This document shows, in pieces, positions 50,540-60,862 of a stretch of 64,000 nucleotides of DNA; the stretch's first letter is position 1, and each line of letters starts with the position of its first letter. The position numbers were made by a program, and so were the translations under genes. The stretch lies in the NCBI GenBank assembly GCA_002840835.1, contig PHCQ01000001.1:62001-126000 (forward strand), read 5' to 3'. The DNA comes from Betaproteobacteria bacterium HGW-Betaproteobacteria-16 (GTDB lineage: Bacteria; Pseudomonadota; Gammaproteobacteria; Burkholderiales; Burkholderiaceae_C). The notes below the pieces were generated by a model. That model did not search any database. It was not told the origin of the DNA and was given only the letters and a program-made list of their open reading frames with translations.

Positions 50540-50910
50540 TCCGTTTTTTGAGCCGCTCCCTGCGCAGCGGTCACGATAATTTCGATTTTCCAGTCCGGGT
50601 TGGCCAGCGCTGCCTGCACAGTGGCGCGCGGTGGTGCGGTACCCGGCACCACCCAGGCGTCCCACACCTCGTTCATGGCATCGATGTCCTGAATGTCGGA
50701 CAGGAAGATCTGCGTGCGCAGGATGAGCGACTTGTCGCTGCCTGCCTCTTTCAGGCGCTGCTGCACCTGATCGAGCACATCTTGCGTCTGGCCCTTGATG
50801 TCGGTGGCACCGCGCTCGGGCACCATGCCGGCGAGATAGACCACGCCGTTGAACACGGCGGCTTCGCTGTAGCGTGCGGCCACGCCATGGCGTTGAATAT
50901 GAGCGTTCAT
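50536..50910 (-). CDS. RidA-family protein
   Basis: 124 residues. RYSEAAVFNGVVYLAGMVPE, IKGQTQDVLDQVQQRLKEAG and LRTQIFLSDIQDIDAMNEVW match the RidA/YjgF fold; the usual catalytic arginine is placed in PRATVQAALANPDWKIE. Canonical RidA deaminates reactive enamine/imine intermediates; this divergent member (C-terminal WKIEIIVTAA) may belong to another Rid subgroup. It overlaps plsY by four bases. Confidence 0.85.
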   Translation of the reverse strand: MNAHIQRHGVAARYSEAAVFNGVVYLAGMVPERGATDIKGQTQDVLDQVQQRLKEAGSDKSLILRTQIFLSDIQDIDAMNEVWDAWVVPGTAPPRATVQAALANPDWKIEIIVTAAQGAAQKTD

Positions 50911-51536
50911 TTCTTTTTGGCTCCCAGTTTGCTTTCTTTGCCTGCAATCAGGCGGTTGATGTTTTCAGCGTGGCGCCAGACCAGCATCAGGCCCATGACC
51001 GCGAGACTCAGAACGATCACGCCGGGCGCATTCCACACCACACGGTCACCGAACAGATAAAAGAACGGCGCGAACACGGCGGTGACGATGGAGGCCAGTG
51101 ACGAGTAGCGGAAGAAGAAGGCCACGATAAGCCAGGTGGCCAGCGAGGCCAGTCCCAGCCAGGGCTCGAAAGCGATGATCACGCCCGCCGCCGTGGCCAC
51201 GCCCTTGCCACCCTGGAAACGGAAGAACACCGGAAACAGGTGCCCCAGGAAGGCCGCGAAACCCACCAGGGCAACGGCGCCGTCACCCAGACCCCAGGCC
51301 TCTCCCCACACCTTCACAACCACCACGGGCAGCCAGCCCTTGAGGGCATCGAGCAACAAGGTGATGATGGCAGCCGCTTTGTTGCCCGATCGCAGCACGT
51401 TGGTGGCACCCGGGTTCTTGCTGCCATAGGTGCGAGGGTCGTTCAGTCCCATCAGGCGACTCACCAACACGGCAAACGAAAGCGACCCGATCAGGTAGGC
51501 GGCCAACGTGGCCAGAAAGGGATTGACGAATTCCAA
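50907..51536 (-). CDS. plsY: Acyl-phosphate glycerol-3-phosphate acyltransferase
   Basis: 209 residues with five or more hydrophobic segments. YLIGSLSFAVLVSRL, DPRTYGSKNPGATNVLRSGNK and GHLFPVFFRFQGGKGVATAAG are the three PlsY motifs; the glycine-rich loop binds acyl phosphate. It makes lysophosphatidic acid, the first phospholipid step. It is upstream of and coupled to the RidA-family gene. Confidence 0.95.
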   Translation of the reverse strand: MEFVNPFLATLAAYLIGSLSFAVLVSRLMGLNDPRTYGSKNPGATNVLRSGNKAAAIITLLLDALKGWLPVVVVKVWGEAWGLGDGAVALVGFAAFLGHLFPVFFRFQGGKGVATAAGVIIAFEPWLGLASLATWLIVAFFFRYSSLASIVTAVFAPFFYLFGDRVVWNAPGVIVLSLAVMGLMLVWRHAENINRLIAGKESKLGAKKK

Positions 51537-51594
51537 GTGCTGCTCCTCGGTTGTAGTTGTATGTGAATGCCGGGCGAACAGGCCGGCACCACAG

Positions 51595-52086
51595 CTATTC
51601 TGCCAGCGCGCACTGCACGGGCACGGCCCCCAGCGGGTGGCTCAACACGGCAGGATCCAGCCCGACCAGAAAACCCCGCCGCCCGCCATTGATCCAGATG
51701 CGCGGCAACGCCAGCACCGTGGCCTCCACCCACACCGGCATGTCACGCTTCAACCCGAACGGCGAGGTACCACCCACCAGATAGCCGCTGTACCGATTGG
51801 CCACTTCCGGCTTGCACGGCTCCACGGACTTCACCCCGATCTGCCGCGCCAGGTTCTTGGTAGACACCGTGCGGTTGCCATGCATCAACACCGCCAGAGG
51901 CTTGCCGGCGTCGTCCTGCATGATCAGCGTCTTCACCACTGCAAACGGGTCCAGCCCCAGCACCTCCGCGCTGTGTTGCGCCCCACCCCGCTCCAGATAG
52001 TCGTAAGGATGTTCGGTGAACGACACACCATGCACCTTCAGCCAGGCGGTGGCGGGGGTTTCACTGATGTGCTGTTTTTTGGCCAT
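51595..52086 (-). CDS. ybaK: Cys-tRNA(Pro)/Cys-tRNA(Cys) deacylase, YbaK
   Basis: 163 residues from ATG 52086 (MAKKQHISETPATAWL); an ATG three codons earlier is possible. GLDPFAVVKTLIMQ, the catalytic-lysine segment, is followed by LMHGNRTVSTKNLARQIG and SGYLVGGTSPFGLKRDMPV, which match YbaK. It hydrolyses Cys-tRNA(Pro), correcting a mistake of ProRS. No operon partner is evident. Confidence 0.92.
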   Translation of the reverse strand: MAKKQHISETPATAWLKVHGVSFTEHPYDYLERGGAQHSAEVLGLDPFAVVKTLIMQDDAGKPLAVLMHGNRTVSTKNLARQIGVKSVEPCKPEVANRYSGYLVGGTSPFGLKRDMPVWVEATVLALPRIWINGGRRGFLVGLDPAVLSHPLGAVPVQCALAE

Positions 52087-52116
52087 TTCGTGCAAGGCGC
52101 GGCGGGGGTGTTTCCT

Positions 52117-53160
52117 TCACTGAGCGGGATCCCTGCTCTCCCAACGAATTTTGTCGATCTCGGCCAACAATTCAGGTGAGAGCGTGGTACCCCACGCGTC
52201 CAGGCATTCGTCGAGCTGGGCCACCGAAGTCACTCCGATGATCGTGCTCGCCACGCGCCAGTTGGTGTAGCAGAAGGCGAGTGCCAGTTGCGCAGGGCTG
52301 AGCCCATGGTCACGGGCCAGGGTGTTGTAGCGGATGGCGGTGGCGAGTGCTTCGGGGCGGCCCCAGCGCTGCTTGCGCATGGAGTCGTACAACGCCATGC
52401 GGCCAGCATCGCCCACCAGGCCGGTGGCGTCGTACTTGCCTGTGAGTAAACCAAAGCCCAGCGGCGAATAGGCCAGCAGCGACACACCCAGCCGGTGGCA
52501 GGTTTCATCAAGTCCGTTTTCATAGCTGCGGTTGATGAGGCAATAGGGGTTCTGCACCGTGGCCACACGGGGCAGGCCATGCTGTTCGGCCAGGCGCACG
52601 AACTCGTGCACGCCGTAAGGTGACTCATTGGACAGGCCCACCGCGCGTACCTTGCCGGCCTTGACCAGTTCTGCCATGGCCTCCAGTTGTTCCAGCACCG
52701 AGACCGCGGCCTTGTCCTTGGACGGGTCAAAGTACAGTGCGCCAAAGGCCGGCACGTTGCGCGCCGGCCAATGGATCTGGTAGAGGTCGATCACATCGGT
52801 CTGCAGGCGCTTGAGGCTGGCTTCGCAGGCCTCGATGATGCCGGCCTTGCTCACGTCCGGCCGCAGCCAGGGCATGCCCCGCGCAGGGCCGGCCACCTTG
52901 GTCGCCAGCACCACCTTCTGGCGCGCGCCAGGACGGCTGGTGAACCAGTTGCCCAGAATGGTCTCGGTCGCACCACAGGTCTCTGCCCGCGCCGGCACCG
53001 AATACATTTCGGCAGCGTCGAGGAAGTTCACCCCTCTCTCCAGCGACCGATCCAGGATGCGGTGCGATTCTGCTTCGTTCACCTGCTCACCGAAGGTCAT
53101 GGTGCCCAGGCAAATAGGAGTGACGTTGAGTGGGATCGAACCCAGCGGAACAGTGTTCAT
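52117..53160 (-). CDS. tas: Aldo/keto reductase, Tas-like
   Basis: 347 residues from ATG 53160; the open frame continues 69 codons upstream but the family begins at LGSIPLNVTPICLGTMTFGE. Catalytic Asp48, Tyr53 and Lys88 are in FLDAAEMYSVP and LATKVAG, and LYQIHWPARN holds the His. AEMYSVPARAETCGATE and GNWF are specific to the Tas/YghZ branch. It is an NADPH-dependent reductase of unknown natural substrate; E. coli Tas was found as a suppressor of tyrosine auxotrophy. Confidence 0.88.
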   Translation of the reverse strand: MNTVPLGSIPLNVTPICLGTMTFGEQVNEAESHRILDRSLERGVNFLDAAEMYSVPARAETCGATETILGNWFTSRPGARQKVVLATKVAGPARGMPWLRPDVSKAGIIEACEASLKRLQTDVIDLYQIHWPARNVPAFGALYFDPSKDKAAVSVLEQLEAMAELVKAGKVRAVGLSNESPYGVHEFVRLAEQHGLPRVATVQNPYCLINRSYENGLDETCHRLGVSLLAYSPLGFGLLTGKYDATGLVGDAGRMALYDSMRKQRWGRPEALATAIRYNTLARDHGLSPAQLALAFCYTNWRVASTIIGVTSVAQLDECLDAWGTTLSPELLAEIDKIRWESRDPAQ

Positions 53161-53372
53161 GCAATTGATGTAAGTAAAAGTTGAAAAGCCGGGATGCCTC
53201 GGCGCAGCGGTGATAAGTTTAGGGGCGGAAACCATTTCTCGTCGGCGGCCACCTTCACTCGCCTGAAAAGCGCAGTGATTGCAAGAGCCCACAGCCGCAT
53301 CCATCACCTCCAGACGCATTGCCCGGGCACCCACAGCAGGACAATGCGTCGGCTCATTTCGACTCAAACAAC

Positions 53373-54023
53373 ATGATCAGAAACCCGTCTCCACCAGTTG
53401 CCCGTCTGCGTGCCACCACCAGTGCTCGTGCTCAAGCCACAGTGATGGCCACCTTGGTCTTTTTGGTGATGGGTCTTGCAGGTTGCACGGCCCTTCCGGG
53501 ATTCACCAAGCCGGGCTCCAACACGCCCGATGCCCAACCGTCTTCAAGCCAGGGCGGTCGCAATACCTGGTCGGCCGACATGCGCACCCAGCTGGCGGCC
53601 TTCGAGCGTGCCAGCCAGGGCACAGGCGCCATCGTCAGCCAGACGGCGGATCAGCAAATCCAGCTGGAGATACCCAACGACATTTCCTTTGATGTGAACC
53701 GGTCGGCGGTGAAGCCGGTGTTTGCCGGCTTGCTCACGAGGTACGCAGCCATCGCCAAGGCCCACCCGGGCACCTTGATCACCATCGTCGGCCACACCGA
53801 CAGTTCGGGCAGCGTGGCGGGAAACAACGCACTGTCCAGGGACCGGGCCCAGAGCACGCGCGACTACCTCATCGCAAGGGGCGTAGCAATCACCCGCCTT
53901 CAGACGGAAGGGCGTGGATCGTCAGAGCCGATTGCCGACAACAGCACGCCAGAAGGCCGTGCCAAAAACCGCCGCGTGACCATCTATGTCGCGTCGCCAG
54001 CATCGCGCACTGCCGGATCCTGA
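53373..54023 (+). CDS. OmpA-family peptidoglycan-binding lipoprotein
   Basis: 216 residues from ATG 53373; ATG 53445 is an alternative start. The lipobox is LVMGLAGC, so the mature protein starts at a lipid-modified Cys. A C-terminal OmpA domain follows: ISFDVNRSAVKPVFAGLL, TIVGHTDSSGSVAGNNALS, RAQSTRDYLIARGV and PEGRAKNRRVTI. This resembles Pal/YiaD proteins that tie the outer membrane to peptidoglycan. It is convergent with the acyl-CoA synthetase gene. Confidence 0.88.
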   Translation: MIRNPSPPVARLRATTSARAQATVMATLVFLVMGLAGCTALPGFTKPGSNTPDAQPSSSQGGRNTWSADMRTQLAAFERASQGTGAIVSQTADQQIQLEIPNDISFDVNRSAVKPVFAGLLTRYAAIAKAHPGTLITIVGHTDSSGSVAGNNALSRDRAQSTRDYLIARGVAITRLQTEGRGSSEPIADNSTPEGRAKNRRVTIYVASPASRTAGS

Positions 54024-54046
54024 GGCCACTGGGCAGGCCCTAGATG

Positions 54047-55837
54047 TCACTTCGCTGAGGCCTTGAACCGGGCTTCCTCCTGCAGGCGCAGCACGCGCCG
54101 TTGCACTTTGCCCGTGGTCGTCATCGGCAGTGCGTCCACGAATTCGATTTCCTTGGGGTACTCGTATGGCGCGAGCTTGCCCTTCACGTGGGCCTGCAAG
54201 GACTTCACCAGAGCTTCGCCTCCCTGGTCTGCATGATCGGGCGAAAGCACCACATAGGCCTTGACGACCGCGCCGCGCTCGGCGTCGGGTTTGGGCACCA
54301 CGGCCGCGTTGGCCACCGCGGGGTGCTTGACCAGGCAGTTTTCGATTTCACCGGGGCCGATGCGGTAGCCCGCCGCCTTGAACACGTCGTCGGCACGGCC
54401 CTGGTACCAGAGGTAGCCATCGGCGTCGCGAATCGCCATGTCACCGGTTCGGCACCAGCTGCTGGCGGCGTCGCCCGTGAATTTCGCCTGCGTGGCAGCT
54501 TCGTTCTTCCAGTAGCCGAGGAAAAAGATGGGGTCGGGATGACCGTGCCGGTCCAGGCGGTGCACCGCCACATCGCCAGGCACACCCACGGCGCACTCAT
54601 GGCCTTCTTCATCGATCACGGCCACGCGATGTCCCGGGTAGCCCTTGCCCATGCTGCCCGGCTTCGCCAAATACAGACGTGAACAATTGCCCACGATGTA
54701 GTTGATCTCGGTCTGGCCAAACATTTCGTTGACCGTGACACCCAGCTGGTGAAGGCAGTAGTCGAAAACCGCGTCACCCACGGCCTCCCCTGCGCTCATC
54801 AGTGCCTGCAGCTGGAACTGGTATTGCTTCTTCGGCTCGGGAAAGGCTTTCATCATCGCCTTGAGCGCGGTCGGAAACAGAAAGCTGTGTGTCACGCCGT
54901 GGCGTTGCAGCAGTTCAAATGCGATCTGCGGCGAAAAGCGGCCGTTGTATCCGACGATGGGTCGACCAAAGTACAGGGTGGGCAGCAGCGCATCCATGAG
55001 CCCGCCTGTCCAGGCCCAGTCGGCCGGCGACCAGAACACGGCGTTTGACGGCGCACTGGCATCGAACGGGTCGAAGCCGAACCAGTTCTGACTGCACACA
55101 AAGCCGGTGAGGTTGCCAATGAGTGCGCGGTGTGGGATGAGCGCACCCTTGGGATTGCCTGTGGTGCCGCTGGTGTAGATCAACACCGCAGCCTCGTCGC
55201 AATGGGTCTGCACCAGCGCGAATTGTTCGGGTTCCTGCGCGAGCACCGCCGTCCAATCCAGCGCCGACGCGCCCTGTGCGGCCGCACCGACCGAAATCAC
55301 CGAGTGCAGCAGCGGGCAATCGTCGCTGACGGACTGCAGCGCTTCCAGGGTGCTGGCATCGCAGATGGCCACCACCGCTTCGCTGTCGTGAAGGCGGTAG
55401 GCCAGCGCTTCGGGGCCGAACAACTGGGAAAGCGGCATGCCCACCGCACCCATCTGCAGCACGGCCATGTAGGCCACGGCGGTTTCAAACCGCTGGGGCA
55501 GCACGATCGCGACCCGGTCGCCGCGCTTCACGCCCAGCGCCGTCAGTGCGTTGGACAGGCGATTGGCCTGGTTCAGCATCTCCGCAAAACTGTGGCGCTG
55601 GTCAGGTTCACCCGGCGCGCAGGCGATCACGGCAGTCTGCGCTGCGGTGGCGGGGTTTTCGGCCCAGCGTCGCATGCAAACCTCGGCCATGTTGAAACGC
55701 TGCGGCACATGCCAGCGAAACCCGCTGTGCAAGGCCTCGTAGCTGTCGGTGATCGAGTGGTTCGCAAGCGAGGTGCGATGTTGCCCGCCAGCCACTTTCC
55801 CGGCGCGGCCCTTGTCGCTGCGTTGACTCGATGGCAT
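54047..55837 (-). CDS. AMP-dependent acyl-CoA synthetase
   Basis: 596 residues. The ATP-binding loop is YTSGTTGNPKG at 221-231, followed by FWSPADWAWTGGL, MFGQTEINYIVGN and WCRTGDMAIRDADGYLWYQG. The terminal catalytic lysine is in MTTTGKVQRR. SPADWAW and the EINY motif are typical of the medium-chain (ACSM/MACS) subgroup. It activates a carboxylic acid to its CoA thioester; substrate chain length cannot be set. The first 25 residues are basic and may not be translated. It is divergent from the hydrolase gene. Confidence 0.9.
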   Translation of the reverse strand: MPSSQRSDKGRAGKVAGGQHRTSLANHSITDSYEALHSGFRWHVPQRFNMAEVCMRRWAENPATAAQTAVIACAPGEPDQRHSFAEMLNQANRLSNALTALGVKRGDRVAIVLPQRFETAVAYMAVLQMGAVGMPLSQLFGPEALAYRLHDSEAVVAICDASTLEALQSVSDDCPLLHSVISVGAAAQGASALDWTAVLAQEPEQFALVQTHCDEAAVLIYTSGTTGNPKGALIPHRALIGNLTGFVCSQNWFGFDPFDASAPSNAVFWSPADWAWTGGLMDALLPTLYFGRPIVGYNGRFSPQIAFELLQRHGVTHSFLFPTALKAMMKAFPEPKKQYQFQLQALMSAGEAVGDAVFDYCLHQLGVTVNEMFGQTEINYIVGNCSRLYLAKPGSMGKGYPGHRVAVIDEEGHECAVGVPGDVAVHRLDRHGHPDPIFFLGYWKNEAATQAKFTGDAASSWCRTGDMAIRDADGYLWYQGRADDVFKAAGYRIGPGEIENCLVKHPAVANAAVVPKPDAERGAVVKAYVVLSPDHADQGGEALVKSLQAHVKGKLAPYEYPKEIEFVDALPMTTTGKVQRRVLRLQEEARFKASAK

Positions 55838-55872
55838 CGTCTGTCTCCGTGGTGTTCTCTATGATCTGGTGA

Positions 55873-56781
55873 ATGTACCAAGTCCAGAAACCTTCGCAGT
55901 CCACATTTGTCCCCATCCGCCACCTGCAGTACCACGTTCGACAATGGGGCTCCCCTTCGACGGATCAGGCGCCACTGGTGCTGGTACACGGGTGGATGGA
56001 CGTGGCCGCATCGTGGCAGTTCATGGTTGACGCCCTGCAGGCGGATCGCTGGATCATTGCGCCGGACTGGCGCGGTTTCGGCCTGACCCGCGAACCCGGC
56101 CCAGCGCCCGACAGTTACTGGTTTGCCGACTACCTGGCCGACCTCGACCTGCTGCTTGACCACTTCGCTCAAGCGCGGCAAGTCGACCTTGTCGGCCACA
56201 GCATGGGCGGCAATGTGGCCATGATGTATGGCGGCGTGCGCCCTGAGCGAATTCGCCGCCTGGTCAATCTGGAAGGCTTTGGTCTGCCTGCAACCAAACC
56301 GGCCCAGGCACCTGGGCGATACGCCAAATGGATCGATGAAATCAAGTCGCTGCACGCTGGCAAGATGGCGCTCAAGGCCTACGAATCGCCCGAGGGCGTG
56401 GCACGCCGCCTGATGAAGACCAACCCCAGGCTGGGCGCAGACAAAGCCGCCTGGCTGGCCCTTCACTGGGCAGCGCCGAACGCACAAGGGCAATGGGAAA
56501 TTCAGGGCGACCCTGCCCACAAGGTGATCAGTGCCCACCTGTACCAGGTTGAAGAGGCGCTGGAGATCTACCGCCGCATCAGCGCGCCCGTGCTCAGCGT
56601 GACGGCCAGCGACGACAGCCTGAGTCAGTGGTGGAAAGGCACTTTCACCCTGGCACAGTACCTGGAACGCCTGCAGGCAGTGCCCCAGTTGCAGAGTGAG
56701 GTGATTGCAGACGCCGGCCACATGCTGCACCACGATCAGCCCGATGCGTTGGCCCGCCTCATCGAAAACTTCTTGAACTAA
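55873..56781 (+). CDS. Alpha/beta hydrolase
   Basis: 302 residues. LVLVHGWMDVAASWQ gives the oxyanion HGW, APDWRGFGLT follows, and the nucleophile Ser110 is in VGHSMGGNVAMMYGG. His is in VIADAGHMLHHDQP, with Asp likely in TASDDSLSQW. Esterase, thioesterase or dehalogenase activity cannot be separated. The first 15 residues vary and an alternative start is possible. The next 200 bases are repeat DNA before prfB. Confidence 0.85.
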   Translation: MYQVQKPSQSTFVPIRHLQYHVRQWGSPSTDQAPLVLVHGWMDVAASWQFMVDALQADRWIIAPDWRGFGLTREPGPAPDSYWFADYLADLDLLLDHFAQARQVDLVGHSMGGNVAMMYGGVRPERIRRLVNLEGFGLPATKPAQAPGRYAKWIDEIKSLHAGKMALKAYESPEGVARRLMKTNPRLGADKAAWLALHWAAPNAQGQWEIQGDPAHKVISAHLYQVEEALEIYRRISAPVLSVTASDDSLSQWWKGTFTLAQYLERLQAVPQLQSEVIADAGHMLHHDQPDALARLIENFLN

Positions 56782-56782
56782 T

Positions 56783-56940
56783 CACCCCCTGCGCCGCTGA
56801 CGCGGCTTCCCCCTCTCTGGCGCCTTCGGCTTGGAGGGGGACGGCGGCTCGGGCCGGCGGAGCCGGACCCTTGTCGCCCCTGGATTTTGAGGGCATCTCC
56901 CTCTTGGCGGGTCGCACGCCGGTGCGGGGACGACTGACGT
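56783..56940. repeat. Intergenic hairpin-rich repeat
   Basis: CCCCCTC (56809-56815) pairs with GAGGGGG (56834-56840), GCCGC pairs with GCGGC nearby, and GGGCCGGC / GCCGGACCC forms another stem. Stacked G+C-rich hairpins like this recur between Comamonadaceae genes (from memory). It could end the hydrolase transcript. Confidence 0.6.
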
Positions 56941-57021
56941 GAGAAAATCGCGGTTTCGGCTGGCGCGCTCCTGGCAACGCCTCCGACCCATTTCCGCAGA
57001 ATTTTGACGAAGGTACTCCCC

Positions 57022-58126
57022 ATGGACGCAGAACGCAGCAACACCATCCGCAGCCAGCTTGAAGACCTGACCACCCGCGTGGTCGAGCTCCGGAGGTATC
57101 TTTGACTACGATGCCAAGGCATCGAAGCTGAAGGAAGTCGAATCCGCACTGGAAGATCCCACCGTCTGGAACAACCCCAAGCGCGCCCAGGATCTGGGCA
57201 AGGAAAAGAAGTCGCTCGAAGACGTGGTGGTGGTGTTGGACCGCCTCACCGGCGAACTCTCGGACAACACCGAGCTGTTCGACATGTCGCTGGACGACGA
57301 CGATGAAGCGGGCCTGATCACGATTGAAGGCGAGGCCGCCAAGATCGCCGCCGAGGTGGAAAAGCTGGAATTCCGGCGCATGTTCAACAACCCGGCCGAT
57401 CCGCTGAACTGCTTCCTGGACATTCAAGCCGGCGCTGGCGGTACCGAAGCCTGTGACTGGGCCAGCATGCTGCTGCGCCAGTACCTGCGCTACGCCGAAC
57501 GCAAGGGCTTCAGCACCACGGTGGAAGACGAAACGGCGGGTGACACCGCCGGCATCAAGAGCGCCACCATCAAGATCGAAGGTGAATACGCTTTCGGCCT
57601 GCTGCGCACCGAAACAGGCGTGCACCGCTTGGTGCGCAAGAGCCCGTTCGATTCTTCTGGTGGGCGCCACACCTCGTTCGCTTCGGTGTTCGTCTACCCC
57701 GAGATTGACGACTCCATCGAAATCAACATCAACCCGGCCGACGTGCGGGTGGACACCTTCCGCGCCAGCGGCGCCGGTGGCCAGCACATCAACAAGACCG
57801 ATTCGGCCGTGCGCCTCACACACATCCCCACCGGCATCGTCGTGCAGTGCCAGGACGGTCGCAGCCAGCACAGCAACCGCGATGTGGCCTGGCAGCGCCT
57901 GCGCTCGCGCCTGTACGACTTCGAACTGCGCAAGCAGCAGGAAGAACAGCAGAAGCTCGAAGACACCAAGACCGACGTGGGCTGGGGCCACCAGATCCGC
58001 AGCTATGTGCTGGACAACAGCCGCATCAAGGACCTGCGCACCAACGTCGAGATTTCCGCGACCCAGAAGGTGCTGGACGGCGATCTCGACCCGTTCATCG
58101 AAGCATCACTGAAACAAGGCGTCTGA
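57022..58126 (+). CDS. prfB: Peptide chain release factor 2, programmed +1 frameshift
   Basis: The first frame begins ATG 57022 and meets an in-frame TGA at codon 28 (57103-57105). After a +1 shift at CTT-TGA-C translation continues to 58126, giving 367 residues. The stop-codon recognition tripeptide SPF is at 207-209 and the GGQ catalytic motif at 252-254 ([14 protein letters not shown]). RF2 reads UGA and UAA; low RF2 lets the ribosome shift at its own UGA, an autoregulatory loop. pepN starts two bases later. Confidence 0.97.
57092..57106 (+). promoter_or_regulatory. prfB: RF2 frameshift signal
   Basis: The SD-like GGAGGT at 57092-57097, then AT, the slippery codon CTT (57100-57102, with TAT before it) and TGA followed by C. 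This is the near-universal RF2 arrangement: internal SD, CUU slip codon and a weak UGAC context. The SD here reads CGGAGGTAT in place of the E. coli AGGGGGTAT. Confidence 0.95.
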
Positions 58127-58128
58127 AC

Positions 58129-60825
58129 ATGAGCTCATTGCGTGAAGGCCCCACCACCGTGGTGCGCCGGGAAGATTACACGGCCCCCGCCTACTGGATC
58201 GACACGGTCGAACTGAGTTTCGACCTCGACCCGGCCAAAACCCGGGTGCTGAACAAGATGCGCTTGCGTCGCAACGCCGACGTGCCTGCGCAAGCCCTGA
58301 GGCTGGACGGCGAAGACCTCAACCTGGCAAGGGTGCTGGTCAACGGCGCGGGCTGCTCATTCAGGATGGACGGCAACCAGCTGGTGCTGGAGAGCCTGCC
58401 TGAAGGCTCAGAGCCGTTTGAGCTGGAGATCTTCACCACCTGCGTGCCTGAGAAGAACACCCAGTTGATGGGTCTGTACGTGAGCCAGGGCACCTTTTTC
58501 ACGCAGTGTGAAGCCGAAGGCTTCCGGCGCATCACCTACTTCCTGGACCGCCCGGACGTGATGGCCAGCTACACGGTCACCTTGCGCGCAGACAAGAAAA
58601 AATACCCGGTGCTGCTGTCCAACGGCAATCTGGTGGAAGAAGGTGATCTGGCCGATGGGCGCCACTTTGCAAAGTGGGTCGATCCGCACAAGAAGCCGTG
58701 TTATTTGTTCGCGCTTGTCGCGGGCCAGCTGGTGGCGCGTGAGCAGCGCATTGTTTCGCGCAGCGGCACCGAACACCTGCTGCAGGTGTTCGTGCGGCCC
58801 GGCGACATGGACAAGACCGAACACGCCATGAATTCGCTGATTGCCAGCGTGGCCTGGGACGAGGCCCGCTTCGGGCTGCCGCTGGATCTGGAACGCTTCA
58901 TGATCGTGGCGACTTCCGACTTCAACATGGGGGCGATGGAGAACAAGGGCCTCAACATCTTCAACACCAAGTACGTGCTGGCCAACAGCGCCACCGCCAC
59001 CGACACCGATTTTTCCAACATTGAGTCGGTGGTGGGCCACGAGTACTTCCACAACTGGACCGGCAACCGCGTGACCTGCCGCGACTGGTTCCAGCTGAGC
59101 CTGAAGGAGGGCCTGACCGTCTTCCGCGACCAGGAATTCAGCATGGACCTCTGCGCCGAACCCTCGGCACGCGCGGTCAAGCGCATTGAAGACGTGCGCG
59201 TGCTGCGCACCGCGCAGTTCCCCGAAGACGCCGGCCCCATGGCGCACCCGGTGCGGCCCGACAGCTATGTGGAAATCAACAATTTCTACACCGTCACGGT
59301 CTACGAAAAAGGCGCCGAGGTGGTGCGCATGATGCAGACCCTTGTGGGGCGTGAAGGCTTTGCCGCCGGCATGAAGCAATACTTTGCGCGCCACGACGGC
59401 CAGGCCGTCACCTGCGACGATTTCGCACAGTCCATGGCGCACGCCAACCCGGCGTCTGACCTGGCGCGACTGCTGCCCCAGTTCAAGCGCTGGTACAGCC
59501 AGGCCGGCACGCCTCGCCTGAAAGCGCACGGCAACTACGACAGCAGCACCCGCAGCTACGCGCTCACGCTCACACAGAGTTGCGCGCCCACACCCGGCCA
59601 AGCAGTGAAGGAACCCTTCGTGATCCCGGTGGCCATCGGCCTGCTGGATGCACAGGGCGGTGAACTGCCCTTGCAGCTCGCGCACTGGAACCAGCCCGAA
59701 ACCGGCACCCGCAGCTTTGTGCTGACCCAGGAAAGCGAGACCCTCACTTTCGTCAACCTCGACGCCGAGCCCGTGCCTTCGATCCTGCGCGGCTTCTCGG
59801 CACCGGTGGTGCTGGATTTTGCCTACAGCGACGCCCAGCTGCTCACCCTGCTGGCCAACGACGTGGATCCCTTCAACCGCTGGGAAGCCGGCCAGCGCCT
59901 GGCGCTGCGGCTGGCGCTGAAAGCCATCCAGAGCGAAGGCGCCCTGCCAGCCGAACCGCTTGACATGGCATTCATTGAAGCCATGCGCGCCGTGTTGCGC
60001 CACCCCGCGCTGGACGCGGCCTTCAAGGAGCTGGTGCTCACCCTGCCATCGGAAACCTACATCTCCGAACAGCTTGATGTGGTGGACCCGCAGCGGGTGC
60101 ACGCGGTGCGCGAAGCCATGCGCGAACAACTGGCCCAGGCGCTGCACGACGACTGGGTCTGGGCGTTTGAGGCCCATCGTGACAACGGCGCCTACCGCCC
60201 CGACCCGCTGAGCACCGGGCGGCGTGCCCTCACCGGCATGGCGTTGACCATGCTCTGCCTGGCCGCCCGTGCCAGCGGCAGCCCGGTGTGGCCCGGCAAG
60301 ACCCTGCAACGCTTCAAGGACGCCGGCAACATGACCGACCGCTTCAACGCGCTCTCGGCTCTGGTGGTCAGCGGCCATCCGCTCGCGAGCGATGCGCTGG
60401 CCCGCTTCCACCAGCTGTTCCGCAATGAAGCGCTGGTGCTGGACAAATGGTTCGCCCTGCAGGCTGGTGCGCCGGACCGCGGCGGCGACGTGCTGCCGGC
60501 CGTTCGCCGCCTCATGTCACATGCCGACTTCAATCTGAAGAACCCGAACCGCGCCCGCAGCGTGATCTTCAGTTATTGCAGCGCCAACCCGGGCGCCTTC
60601 CACAGGGCCGACGCAGCGGGCTACCAGTTCTGGAGCGACTGCGTGATCGAGCTCGACGCCTTCAACCCACAGGTGGCTGCGCGCCTGGCACGCGCGCTTG
60701 ACCGCTGGAAAAAGCTGGCTGAACCCTACCGCGCTTCGGCCCGAGAAGCGATCGCCCGCGTGGCCGCGAAAACGCAGTTGAGCAACGACCTGCGCGAAGT
60801 GGTCACACGTTCGCTCGCCGAGTGA
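58129..60825 (+). CDS. pepN: Aminopeptidase N (M1 family)
   Basis: 898 residues from ATG 58129; the frame is open upstream inside prfB, but that part is a shadow. The exopeptidase motif GAMEN starts near residue 268, and the zinc site is [12 protein letters not shown] with His304, Glu305 and His308; the third ligand lies in [14 protein letters not shown]. The long C-terminal helical region of proteobacterial PepN is complete. It removes N-terminal residues from peptides in the cytoplasm. Confidence 0.96.
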   Translation: MSSLREGPTTVVRREDYTAPAYWIDTVELSFDLDPAKTRVLNKMRLRRNADVPAQALRLDGEDLNLARVLVNGAGCSFRMDGNQLVLESLPEGSEPFELEIFTTCVPEKNTQLMGLYVSQGTFFTQCEAEGFRRITYFLDRPDVMASYTVTLRADKKKYPVLLSNGNLVEEGDLADGRHFAKWVDPHKKPCYLFALVAGQLVAREQRIVSRSGTEHLLQVFVRPGDMDKTEHAMNSLIASVAWDEARFGLPLDLERFMIVATSDFNMGAMENKGLNIFNTKYVLANSATATDTDFSNIESVVGHEYFHNWTGNRVTCRDWFQLSLKEGLTVFRDQEFSMDLCAEPSARAVKRIEDVRVLRTAQFPEDAGPMAHPVRPDSYVEINNFYTVTVYEKGAEVVRMMQTLVGREGFAAGMKQYFARHDGQAVTCDDFAQSMAHANPASDLARLLPQFKRWYSQAGTPRLKAHGNYDSSTRSYALTLTQSCAPTPGQAVKEPFVIPVAIGLLDAQGGELPLQLAHWNQPETGTRSFVLTQESETLTFVNLDAEPVPSILRGFSAPVVLDFAYSDAQLLTLLANDVDPFNRWEAGQRLALRLALKAIQSEGALPAEPLDMAFIEAMRAVLRHPALDAAFKELVLTLPSETYISEQLDVVDPQRVHAVREAMREQLAQALHDDWVWAFEAHRDNGAYRPDPLSTGRRALTGMALTMLCLAARASGSPVWPGKTLQRFKDAGNMTDRFNALSALVVSGHPLASDALARFHQLFRNEALVLDKWFALQAGAPDRGGDVLPAVRRLMSHADFNLKNPNRARSVIFSYCSANPGAFHRADAAGYQFWSDCVIELDAFNPQVAARLARALDRWKKLAEPYRASAREAIARVAAKTQLSNDLREVVTRSLAE

Positions 60826-60862
60826 CAGCACAGCCTCTCTTCACCTTCACCCAGACCCTTTC

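Noticed and set aside
58408..60411. 667-codon - strand frame
   Set aside because: Antisense to pepN, which has the GAMEN and HEXXH motifs. The composition is a mirror-frame artefact.
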